50,739 nt of DNA from Planktothrix paucivesiculata PCC 9631 (lineage in GTDB: Bacteria > Cyanobacteriota > Cyanobacteriia > Cyanobacteriales > Microcoleaceae): contig NZ_LR735022.1 in assembly GCF_900009265.2 (NCBI RefSeq), forward strand, positions 150,364 through 201,102. Reading direction: 5' to 3'. The translations under genes and the position numbers were made by a program. Positions 43,119 to 50,739 of the stretch are shown piece by piece. Every line of letters begins with the position of its first letter. Within the stretch, counting starts at the first letter, position 1. The notes under the pieces were generated by a model. The model saw nothing but the letters and a program-made list of their open reading frames with translations, was not told the DNA's origin and did no database searches.

Positions 43119-43139
43119 TACCCTTTATTATAGGTAATT

Positions 43140-45044
43140 ATGAAGATGAAGTTTGAACCCCCAATTTCCACTCAAAGCACAGGTTTATCTCTCCTCGTCG
43201 CTAGAATTTTAGCTTTAATTGTTACGGCTAATTTCTGTTTAGTTGTTTTTGATTTAAGTTATATTAGACTTCGTAGATTTTATTTACAATGGAGTCAACA
43301 TCAAGCCCAATCGGAAAATACGCCTAAAAATCAATATTTGCAGCAAGTTGATCAACTGGAAAAAACGATTAATCAATTTGGAATTGAATCTGAAGAAGTT
43401 AAGTTAGCATTAACCGATATTCGTGAGTCTAGTTTAGAATTATTTATAGAAAATCCCCAGTTTCGGATTCTCAATTCCTATGGGACTTTAGCGGAAATTC
43501 AAAAGCGCTTTCAAAATCACGTTAAAATTAATGATTTTCAGCAAGCATTAGAAAAATTCTGGAGTCCTGATTTTTTCAATCAAAAACAATGGCAAAAAGA
43601 GTTAATTTTTTTCAATCAAAACATTAGATTTTTAATTTTATTTAATGAACCCAGTTTAACCTATGATATTATTAAAGGGATTGAACCGGATCGTATGACT
43701 CAAAGTTATTTAGTTAAAGTTTCAGAATTAAAAGTTTATTTAAAATACAATGAGTTAAATACCCCTAAAGCCCAAACTTTACTCCAGGATCTCCGAAAAT
43801 CTAGTGCTAATATTATTGATCGGACTTATTTCTTACAATTAGAACATAATTTAGGGCCGTTAACAGCAGCGAAATATCGCATGATTGATCATATCTATAG
43901 TCGAGATCCCAAGGTGACAACTCGGCTAACTCCTACCTTAAAATTTTTATATAAAATTAACCTATTAAATTTTTTAGCCCCAGAGTTAATTTGGGCTGAT
44001 CGCTCCTCCAGACAGGCTTTTTATGTCTTTTGGAGTGTGGAAAATTTAGAAAAACAAGGATGGGAAAAAGAACTCGAATTTTTTGAAACAGATATTCAGG
44101 GTTTAATGGAGTCATTTTATTTTCGGCAATTGAGTTTAAATGGTCAATTTGTGAATCGATTTTGGTTGATTGATTTACCTTGGATCAGCCTGTTTTTCTT
44201 AATCTTCTTAATGGAAATTTATGTTCTTCGTTCTCGCCAACCCCAATTAACACTAAAGGAAGCAATTTTAAAATTATGGTATTATGTATTTTTGTTAATT
44301 CCTAAATTATTGTTTTTACGTTTTATTTCAGCCGTTTATCACTTAAATCGAGCCAACTTTCCGAGTTTACAACCTACGATTGATTACCTAAAACTCAAAA
44401 TTATTTATAGTTTTGCTCAAGAATTAGTTCAGGTGTTAGTCAATCAAGGAGTTGATAAAATTCAAGATTTCGTTAAACAAGGAAGCCTGAAAAAGTTAGT
44501 CAATCCGCCTTCCTCCTATCAATCTATTTCCTTAGAGGATATTAAACTCGAATTTCAGTCTCCCCCCGGAATTTCTAACCAAATTGTTGAAATTACAATT
44601 TCTAAAGTTTTACCCACAATTCGTCCTGAATTAGAAGCTTACCTACACTATCAAGTCGCTAACTCGATTCAACAGTCTCCGATTTATAAAGGATTAAATA
44701 AAATTCCTTTGATCGGACATCTTCCTCAACAAGTTGCTGATAGTCTCGTGAAAAAAATTGCCATGACTATTTCAGAAAGTCCTAAAAAATCTATGGAAGC
44801 CGGGAAAAATAAACCCCCTGATTTTATCGCCATGCAGTTACAAAAACGCTTAACACGACAGTTTGTAGATACATTAAGAATAGAATTACAAAAAGAACAA
44901 ATTGTTGATGATGCCGAATTAATTTTAGTCAAGTGGTTAGAAGGGTTAAAATCCAATCAAGTTAAAGATTTAGAAGCCAAACAAATTATTAAAACCGTTA
45001 ACATCGAAGAAAATAAACAAATTTCTCCGAGTCCAGATTCATAA
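43140..45044 (+). CDS. Large membrane protein of unknown function
   Basis: 634 residues. One membrane helix near the N-terminus (about 17-40), a large helical soluble part (about 60-340), two more helices (about 345-370 and 383-402), then a soluble tail of about 230 residues with amphipathic segments (QELVQVLVNQGVDKIQDFVKQ). I do not recognise a named family. The 21-bp gap from the YbhN-type gene suggests co-transcription and a shared envelope role. The tail ends in a short charged stretch. Confidence 0.65.
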   Translation: MKMKFEPPISTQSTGLSLLVARILALIVTANFCLVVFDLSYIRLRRFYLQWSQHQAQSENTPKNQYLQQVDQLEKTINQFGIESEEVKLALTDIRESSLELFIENPQFRILNSYGTLAEIQKRFQNHVKINDFQQALEKFWSPDFFNQKQWQKELIFFNQNIRFLILFNEPSLTYDIIKGIEPDRMTQSYLVKVSELKVYLKYNELNTPKAQTLLQDLRKSSANIIDRTYFLQLEHNLGPLTAAKYRMIDHIYSRDPKVTTRLTPTLKFLYKINLLNFLAPELIWADRSSRQAFYVFWSVENLEKQGWEKELEFFETDIQGLMESFYFRQLSLNGQFVNRFWLIDLPWISLFFLIFLMEIYVLRSRQPQLTLKEAILKLWYYVFLLIPKLLFLRFISAVYHLNRANFPSLQPTIDYLKLKIIYSFAQELVQVLVNQGVDKIQDFVKQGSLKKLVNPPSSYQSISLEDIKLEFQSPPGISNQIVEITISKVLPTIRPELEAYLHYQVANSIQQSPIYKGLNKIPLIGHLPQQVADSLVKKIAMTISESPKKSMEAGKNKPPDFIAMQLQKRLTRQFVDTLRIELQKEQIVDDAELILVKWLEGLKSNQVKDLEAKQIIKTVNIEENKQISPSPDS

Positions 45045-45074
45045 AATCAACCGATGGCTTTTCCCCTAGAGAGG

Positions 45075-45104
45075 GACAAGTTTGACGGCCTGTCTTTTGA
45101 CAAG
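45075..45104 (+). promoter_or_regulatory. Direct-repeat operator candidate upstream of petJ
   Basis: TTTGAC occurs at 45081-45086 and 45096-45101, and GACAAG at 45075-45080 and 45099-45104. The second copy contains TTGACA, which could be the petJ -35. Repeats of this kind next to a PetR-type repressor gene make a plausible regulator site; the true PetR motif was not checked. Confidence 0.4.
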
Positions 45105-45162
45105 GGTAAACCGCTTTTGCACCATAGAAGGATTAATTCAATTTCCTAACAGGAGAACACCG

Positions 45163-45498
45163 ATGAAAAAAATAATCTCAGTTTTGTTAGTCATGACCGT
45201 GGCTATTTTAACTTTTGTTCCTAGTGCCTTCGCCGCCGATTTAGCAAGTGGAGCTAAAATATTTTCGTCAAATTGTGCATCTTGTCACGCCGGAGGGAAA
45301 AACTTAGTTAATGCGAGAAAAACTTTGAAAAAAGCGGATCTGGAAAAATATGGGATGTATGATCTCCAGGCAATTATAACCCAAGTAACAAATGGGAAAG
45401 CAGCCATGCCCGGCTTCAAAGGTCGTTTAAAAGACGATCAAATTGCCGATGTTGCCGCTTATGTATTAGCTCAAGCCGATCAAGATTGGAAAAAGTAA
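45163..45498 (+). CDS. petJ: Cytochrome c6
   Basis: 111 residues from the ATG at 45163, preceded by AGGAGA. The signal peptide ([18 protein letters not shown]... to AFA) targets the thylakoid lumen. The mature protein begins [10 protein letters not shown], with haem motif CASCH and the methionine axial ligand in [10 protein letters not shown]; it ends DQDWKK. It carries electrons from cytochrome b6f to photosystem I (and to oxidase), replacing plastocyanin when copper is scarce. petR and petP follow on the same strand. Confidence 0.97.
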   Translation: MKKIISVLLVMTVAILTFVPSAFAADLASGAKIFSSNCASCHAGGKNLVNARKTLKKADLEKYGMYDLQAIITQVTNGKAAMPGFKGRLKDDQIADVAAYVLAQADQDWKK

Positions 45499-45526
45499 TA
45501 TAGCAAATTTTACTCAATAATTCAGG

Positions 45527-45553
45527 GTAGGAGCAATTCATGAATTGCCCTAC
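45527..45553. repeat. GTAGG...CCTAC palindrome after petJ
   Basis: GTAGG plus GCAATTCA on the left pairs with TGAATTGC plus CCTAC on the right, with one bulged A. It is a dispersed cyanobacterial palindrome and may also end the petJ transcript. Confidence 0.65.
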
Positions 45554-45572
45554 TTGATTTTGTTTAAATCAT

Positions 45573-45595
45573 CTATTACACTGACTCAATAATAG
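45573..45595. promoter_or_regulatory. Inverted repeat upstream of petR
   Basis: CTATTA (45573-45578) and TAATAG (45590-45595) form a 6-bp inverted repeat with an 11-bp spacer, about 20 bp before the petR start. It is a weak candidate for autoregulation. Confidence 0.25.
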
Positions 45596-45613
45596 TATTT
45601 TTATGGATTCCCT

Positions 45614-46036
45614 ATGGCTCCTTTGCCTGATTATCGTCCTCGGCAACTTTCCCTCGGCCCTTTAGAAACGGAAATCCTAGAAATAGTCTGGGAATTGGGT
45701 ATAACCACGGTTAAAGATGTCCATGAACGGATTTTATCTGACCCGAATCGAGAATTAGCCTATACTTCAGTCACAACGGTATTGCGTCGTTTAACAGATA
45801 AGGGTTGGTTAGCTTGTAATAAACAGGAACGGGCTTTTTATTGGCAAGCTTTACTCACCCGCGAACAAGCCCAGGCAATTTTAGCTTATGATCGGTTAAA
45901 TCGATTTTTAGCAATTGGTAATCCCGATTTAGTCGCTTCTTTTGCTGATAGTTTGGATACCGCAAGTTTAGATCAAATTGATGCCATTGCCTCACGCCTT
46001 GATGCTATTCGTCGCCAACGGGAGGGACAACAATAA
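45614..46036 (+). CDS. petR: BlaI/CopY-family repressor, probable PetR
   Basis: 140 residues. A winged-helix domain (about 12-80) has LGPLETEILEIVWELG, TVKDVHERI and YTSVTTVLRRLTDKGWL, the BlaI/MecI/CopY recognition pattern; the C-terminal helices are for dimerisation. In Synechocystis 6803 the PetR repressor and PetP protease control the petJ/petE switch. Here the homologous pair lies directly behind petJ, so the assignment is strong by context. The stop overlaps the petP start by one base. Confidence 0.9.
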   Translation: MAPLPDYRPRQLSLGPLETEILEIVWELGITTVKDVHERILSDPNRELAYTSVTTVLRRLTDKGWLACNKQERAFYWQALLTREQAQAILAYDRLNRFLAIGNPDLVASFADSLDTASLDQIDAIASRLDAIRRQREGQQ

Positions 46037-46881
46037 TGCACTTAATGATTATTTTATTCGCCCTAGGATGCGCGGTCGGTTTGCGACTCATCCCATTGTC
46101 TCAAGGAGAAAATTGGCATCAACGCTGGCAAAAATCTCTATTTTTGTTTGTCTGTCCACCTTTGGTTTTATTGATGACCGCTTTGGCGATATTATCGATG
46201 GGAACAAAGGGGGAAATGTTGGGACTTCAAGCCAGTTGGTTTAGTTATTTTCTGGCTTTGGGGTTTGTCGGTTGGGGAATATTAACGGTTATTAAGTTAA
46301 TCGGTCAATTGTGGCAATCTCAATACCGAATTCATCGCTTATCTCAACAGGTTATCCTAGGAAAAACAGCGAGAATTTTAGAGGATGATTTTCCCTATAG
46401 CGCTCAAATTGGATTTTGGCAGCCGAAATTGGTAGTTAGTAGAGGATTATTAAACCTCTTAGATGAGACCCATTTAGAAGCAGTGATTGCCCATGAACAA
46501 GCCCATTTAAACTATCGAGATACTTTTTGGTTTTTTATATTAGGTTGGCTACAAACTTTAACCAGTTGGCTTCCCAATACCAACCAACTCTGGCAAGAAT
46601 TACTATTATTAAGGGAGATGCGGGCTGATCGTTACGCAACCCAACAAGTTGACGCTTTAGTATTAGCAGAATCCCTATTATATCTTGCCAAAGCTCCGTT
46701 TAAATCCCCCGATTATGGCAATTTATCCTTTAGTTGTTCTATTCGTAGTAGTCGTTTAGAAGAAAGAATAGATGCAATTTTAACGGAAGATTCTGTTCCT
46801 TTAACCTGGGGATGGTGGGTCTGGATATTACTATTTTGGGTCTGTTTACCTTGGATTACAGTACCTTTCCATTATTCCTAA
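46036..46881 (+). CDS. petP: M56-family membrane metalloprotease, probable PetP
   Basis: 281 residues with membrane helices at about 4-16, 32-54 and 61-86, and a last one near 255-278. The zinc-protease motif is HEQAH (His153, Glu154, His157) in VIAHEQAHLNYRD, with a likely third ligand in REMRADRYA. This is the BlaR1/MecR1 protease domain without a penicillin sensor. In Synechocystis, PetP degrades PetR when copper is present. The start codon overlaps the petR stop, so translation is coupled. Confidence 0.9.
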   Translation: MHLMIILFALGCAVGLRLIPLSQGENWHQRWQKSLFLFVCPPLVLLMTALAILSMGTKGEMLGLQASWFSYFLALGFVGWGILTVIKLIGQLWQSQYRIHRLSQQVILGKTARILEDDFPYSAQIGFWQPKLVVSRGLLNLLDETHLEAVIAHEQAHLNYRDTFWFFILGWLQTLTSWLPNTNQLWQELLLLREMRADRYATQQVDALVLAESLLYLAKAPFKSPDYGNLSFSCSIRSSRLEERIDAILTEDSVPLTWGWWVWILLFWVCLPWITVPFHYS

Positions 46882-46966
46882 TCATAGCAATTCTTTGAAT
46901 AGCTTTAACCTTAAAGGAAGGGATTCTATAGCAGTCGCGCCTAGAAATTAGGACATCAACTGATGC

Positions 46967-48118
46967 TCAAAACTCTTTTCTTCCCTGTTGCCTGTTGCCT
47001 GTTGCCTGTTGCCTGTTGCCTGTTATAGTTTGTTGACGATAGCGATAATAGGCGGCACAAGCTCCTTCAGAAGAAACCATTGGTGCCCCTAACGGATGTT
47101 CGGGAGTACAACGGGTTCCAAAAACCGGACATTCCTGGGGTTTTTTAATCCCTTGGAGAATTTCACCACTAATACAATCTTGGCAAGGAGAAGAAGCGGG
47201 AATTAACTGTTGAGAATTAAACCGTTTTTGAGCATCAAAATTAATATATTTTTGTTTAATTCCTAACCCACTTTGCGGAATTTCTCCCAGTCCTCGCCAT
47301 TCCCTGGGGACAATTTCAAACACTTCTTGAATGATAGTTTTAGCGGTTTCATTTCCCTCTGGACGCACGGAACGATTATATTGATTTTGTAATTTATATT
47401 CTCCTTTTTCCAGTTGTTGAATACAGAAATAAATTCCTTGTAAAATATCAATGGGTTCAAACCCAGTTACAACAATTGGAATATTATATTTATCAACAAT
47501 CGGTTCATATTCCGTATATCCCATAACGGTACAAACATGACCCGCGGCTAAAAACCCTTGTACCTGACAATTAGGACTTGATAAGAGGGCTTCCATCGCG
47601 GGAGGAACCAAAACATGGGAGACTAAAAGGGAAAAGTTATTAATATTTTGTTGGTGGGCTTGATAAACAGCCATGGCGGTGATTGGGGCGGTAGTTTCAA
47701 AGCCAACGGCAAAGAAAATCACCTGTTTTGTGGGGTTTTGTTGGGCAATTTTTAAACAGTCTAAGGGATTATAAATAATTCGGATATCTCCCCCAGTAGC
47801 TTTAACACTTAAGAGGTCTTTTTCACTCCCCGGAACTCGTAACATATCTCCAAAGGAACAAAAAATAATATTAGGTAAAGAGGCGAGGGCAATAGCTTGA
47901 TCAATAATATTAATATCAGTTACACAAACGGGACAGCCCGGGCCATGAATTAAGGTAATTTCTGAGGGGAGAAGTTCATCAATTCCATATTTAACAATGG
48001 AATGGGTTTGGCCTCCACAAATCTCCATAATTTTCCAGGGTTTTGTGGTGATTGATGCGATCGCTTTGGCATAATCCTGAGCAAGTTTTCCATCCCGGTA
48101 TTCATCAACAAATTTCAT
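46967..48118 (-). CDS. hypD: Hydrogenase maturation factor HypD with repeat-encoded C-terminal tail
   Basis: 383 residues. HypD hallmarks: [16 protein letters not shown] near 32-47, [10 protein letters not shown] near 58-67, [14 protein letters not shown], and the C-terminal iron-sulfur region [40 protein letters not shown]. HypD helps HypC deliver Fe(CN)2CO to the NiFe active site. After YYRYR the chain continues with [18 protein letters not shown], encoded by a CCTGTTG heptamer array, so the usual end has been replaced. No other hyp or hydrogenase genes are in the window. Confidence 0.95.
   Translation of the reverse strand: MKFVDEYRDGKLAQDYAKAIASITTKPWKIMEICGGQTHSIVKYGIDELLPSEITLIHGPGCPVCVTDINIIDQAIALASLPNIIFCSFGDMLRVPGSEKDLLSVKATGGDIRIIYNPLDCLKIAQQNPTKQVIFFAVGFETTAPITAMAVYQAHQQNINNFSLLVSHVLVPPAMEALLSSPNCQVQGFLAAGHVCTVMGYTEYEPIVDKYNIPIVVTGFEPIDILQGIYFCIQQLEKGEYKLQNQYNRSVRPEGNETAKTIIQEVFEIVPREWRGLGEIPQSGLGIKQKYINFDAQKRFNSQQLIPASSPCQDCISGEILQGIKKPQECPVFGTRCTPEHPLGAPMVSSEGACAAYYRYRQQTITGNRQQATGNRQQGRKEF
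46984..47024 (+). repeat. Heptamer tandem repeat CCTGTTG inside the hypD 3' end
   Basis: Five full CCTGTTG units (46984-47018) and a partial sixth. On the coding strand it reads CAACAGG and encodes the repeated TGNRQQ peptide. Such heptamers are an STRR type known in cyanobacteria. Confidence 0.85.
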
Positions 48119-48192
48119 AGTATTTTTTATAACTAATCAATCAATTATCGTTATATTAACACTTGTTCCCTGGCTCTGCCACGGAATGAAAG

Positions 48193-48558
48193 CTAACATC
48201 TTTGCAAATACAGAAAATCCTGATTTTCGATGCACTTGCGGAGTTCTTGTAAGATTTTTAAGCGGTATGTCGCCTGTTGATACTCCTGTTTCGAGGGAGA
48301 GTCCCCCAGTTGAGTTAGCACTTGATCACTTTCTTGGGTGATCGCATCTCGAAAAAAATTCTTGAACTTTTTGCGAGTGTCTTTCCCTAACTTAACCAAG
48401 AATAGTTTTTCTGTTTCTCCATCAATCTCCATTTTTCGCAATACCGACTTGCCAATTTTTGAGAATTCGGATTTTGCTAACCATTGATAAATTTCTTCTG
48501 AAACATCGACCGAATAAGATAACTCACCATTAGCAGGATAGAACACAATATCTAACAT
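48193..48558 (-). CDS. Hypothetical protein, third of a three-gene unit
   Basis: 121 residues, MLDIVFYPANGELSYSVDVS..., soluble and charged, with mainly helical second half (TYRLKILQELRKCIENQDF). Not recognised. Its start overlaps the stop of the 71-residue gene before it by one base (TAATG), showing translational coupling. Confidence 0.6.
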   Translation of the reverse strand: MLDIVFYPANGELSYSVDVSEEIYQWLAKSEFSKIGKSVLRKMEIDGETEKLFLVKLGKDTRKKFKNFFRDAITQESDQVLTQLGDSPSKQEYQQATYRLKILQELRKCIENQDFLYLQRC

Positions 48559-48773
48559 TATCCTTCCTCCTCTACTTCAGATTCCATAAACTCGCTTTCA
48601 GGGATTTCTGCATAGGCAATATTGGCACTATCTAGTAATTTTTTAGCCTGAGATGTAATTTTACCACCACATACAACACCAATTATAGAACCTTTTTCAA
48701 TCATTTTCTGTGCATCTCCTTTAGTTACTCTTTGTCCCTTAATTTCAATATGAGGTTTTTCTGACTCGTTCAT
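48558..48773 (-). CDS. Small acidic hypothetical protein, second of a three-gene unit
   Basis: 71 residues. KGQRVTKGDAQKMIEKGSIIG then VVCGGKITSQAKKLLDSANIAYAEIPE looks like a small alpha/beta domain, followed by an acidic tail (SEVEEEG). Not recognised. It overlaps the next gene by one base. Confidence 0.6.
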   Translation of the reverse strand: MNESEKPHIEIKGQRVTKGDAQKMIEKGSIIGVVCGGKITSQAKKLLDSANIAYAEIPESEFMESEVEEEG

Positions 48774-48815
48774 GATTTAATATTGTTTAAAGAATTAAAT
48801 TACTGTTTTTTTAGA

Positions 48816-49031
48816 TTAATTAGACTGGTTCTGCATTTGATTAATAATTTCCTTAACCCTTGGGGAATCTTCAGGATTAATAATCAAAATATCGCCTTTC
48901 GGATCATTTTTAGTTGTTTCTTGACAATTTATTCCTTCTTCTTTTAACTTTTTTATAACAAATCTCTTTAAGTTTCTATGTTTAATATATATTTCTATCA
49001 TTCTATCTTCGTCGGACATGAAATCAGACAT
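48816..49031 (-). CDS. Small hypothetical protein, first of a three-gene unit
   Basis: 71 residues, starting MSDFMSDEDRMIEIY; the Met at residue 5 is an alternative start. The pattern KRFVIKKLKEEGINC, then DILIINPEDSPRVKEIINQ resembles a small ferredoxin-like alpha/beta fold. Not recognised. It lies 42 bp before the second gene, and AT-rich DNA upstream separates it from the purA terminator. Confidence 0.55.
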   Translation of the reverse strand: MSDFMSDEDRMIEIYIKHRNLKRFVIKKLKEEGINCQETTKNDPKGDILIINPEDSPRVKEIINQMQNQSN

Positions 49032-49126
49032 TTAAGACCCCCTTTAGTGTTTTATCTAAATTTTAAAGACGGTCGAATTCTCGATTAAACATGGAGAAAA
49101 GCAGTTTTAGATGTAGTTCTAACCAT

Positions 49127-49158
49127 AAAAAAGCATTCCCCGGCCGAAACCAGGGAAT
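49127..49158 (-). terminator. Rho-independent terminator of purA
   Basis: On the minus strand ATTCCCTGG pairs with CCGGGGAAT (one G-T wobble) around TTTCGG, followed by GC and TTTTTT (49132-49127). It lies 14 bp beyond the purA stop. Confidence 0.88.
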
Positions 49159-49172
49159 CACAAAAAAAGATA

Positions 49173-50534
<1,362 letters not shown>

Positions 50535-50624
50535 TTACACAAATCCTGATTATCTGTTATTTCGGCAACTCTGTCAAATTAAGTTTTGTGAAATCTTTTG
50601 TGGAGAGGGAACACCGGAATAGGG

Positions 50625-50666
50625 AATGGGTAATGGGTAATGGGTAATGGGTAATGGGTAATGGGT
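50625..50666 (+). repeat. Heptamer tandem repeat AATGGGT (6 units)
   Basis: Six perfect AATGGGT units between purA and the right edge. It is the third heptamer array in the window, each with a different unit. Confidence 0.9.
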
Positions 50667-50690
50667 AAGCTGTTAATTATCTAAATTTTC

Positions 50691-50724
50691 GAGGCTATCC
50701 AAGCCAGTAAGGGGTTTCAGCCTC
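50691..50724. repeat. Inverted repeat near the right edge
   Basis: GAGGCT (50691-50696) and AGCCTC (50719-50724) flank 22 nt. It may be a terminator for a gene beyond the window or part of a dispersed repeat; the remaining bases show no gene. Confidence 0.3.
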
Positions 50725-50739
50725 TAAAATATGCAGTTT

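Noticed and set aside
46984-47024. CRISPR-like array
   Set aside because: The repeat unit is 7 bp with no spacers; it is a simple tandem repeat. No CRISPR repeat was seen anywhere.
46967-48118. Hydrogenase gene cluster around hypD
   Set aside because: Neighbours are purA, small unknowns and the petJ unit; no other hyp or hox/hup gene is present.

Overview
This is a stretch of cyanobacterial chromosome. The evidence is petJ (cytochrome c6) beside a petR/petP pair, the DUF3038/DUF4335 gene pair, many HIP1 octamers (GCGATCGC), short heptanucleotide tandem repeats between genes, and AT-rich intergenic DNA. Gene content and repeat style fit a filamentous Oscillatoriales/Microcoleaceae genome such as Planktothrix. 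That placement is inference, because no ribosomal RNA is present.

Left part (1-14.0 kb) is mostly housekeeping. On the minus strand are DUF4335/DUF3038, mutS2, and ppk1 followed closely by an EVE-domain gene. Three 8-mers with 11-bp periodicity upstream of ppk1 look like a cyanobacterial Pho box. Next come a membrane GTPase, tRNA-Gly(UCC), an alpha/beta hydrolase with a visible Ser-Asp-His triad, gcvH plus an unknown gene, a B12-binding radical SAM protein, and prxQ with an AbrB-type membrane protein.

Accessory part (14.1-36.1 kb). A Uma2 nuclease-fold gene, a short TPR membrane protein and an MNT/HEPN toxin-antitoxin-like pair precede about 20 kb of modification enzymes. On the plus strand are three consecutive proteins that combine methyltransferase and glycosyltransferase domains and share a roughly 110-residue alpha/beta module, four copies in all. 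On the minus strand are three TPR/GT41 (SPINDLY/OGT-like) proteins, two of them tandem paralogues, a type IV pilin (pilA), and three tandem paralogous methyltransferases. The simplest reading is an island that glycosylates and methylates a pilin or other surface protein or glycan. This arrangement is the best candidate here for an undescribed system.

Right part (36.2-50.7 kb). These are a DUF39 (homocysteine/sulfur) enzyme, a conserved basic cyanobacterial protein, a TPR protein, a VOC protein, rodA, an LprI-like secreted protein, a YbhN-type membrane protein and a large membrane protein of unknown function. Then come petJ-petR-petP (the copper-responsive cytochrome c6/plastocyanin switch), hypD with a C-terminus rewritten by a heptamer repeat, three small unknown genes, and purA with a clear terminator.

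No insertion sequence, CRISPR array, rRNA or prophage was seen. Several short dispersed palindromes and one MITE-like element sit between genes.
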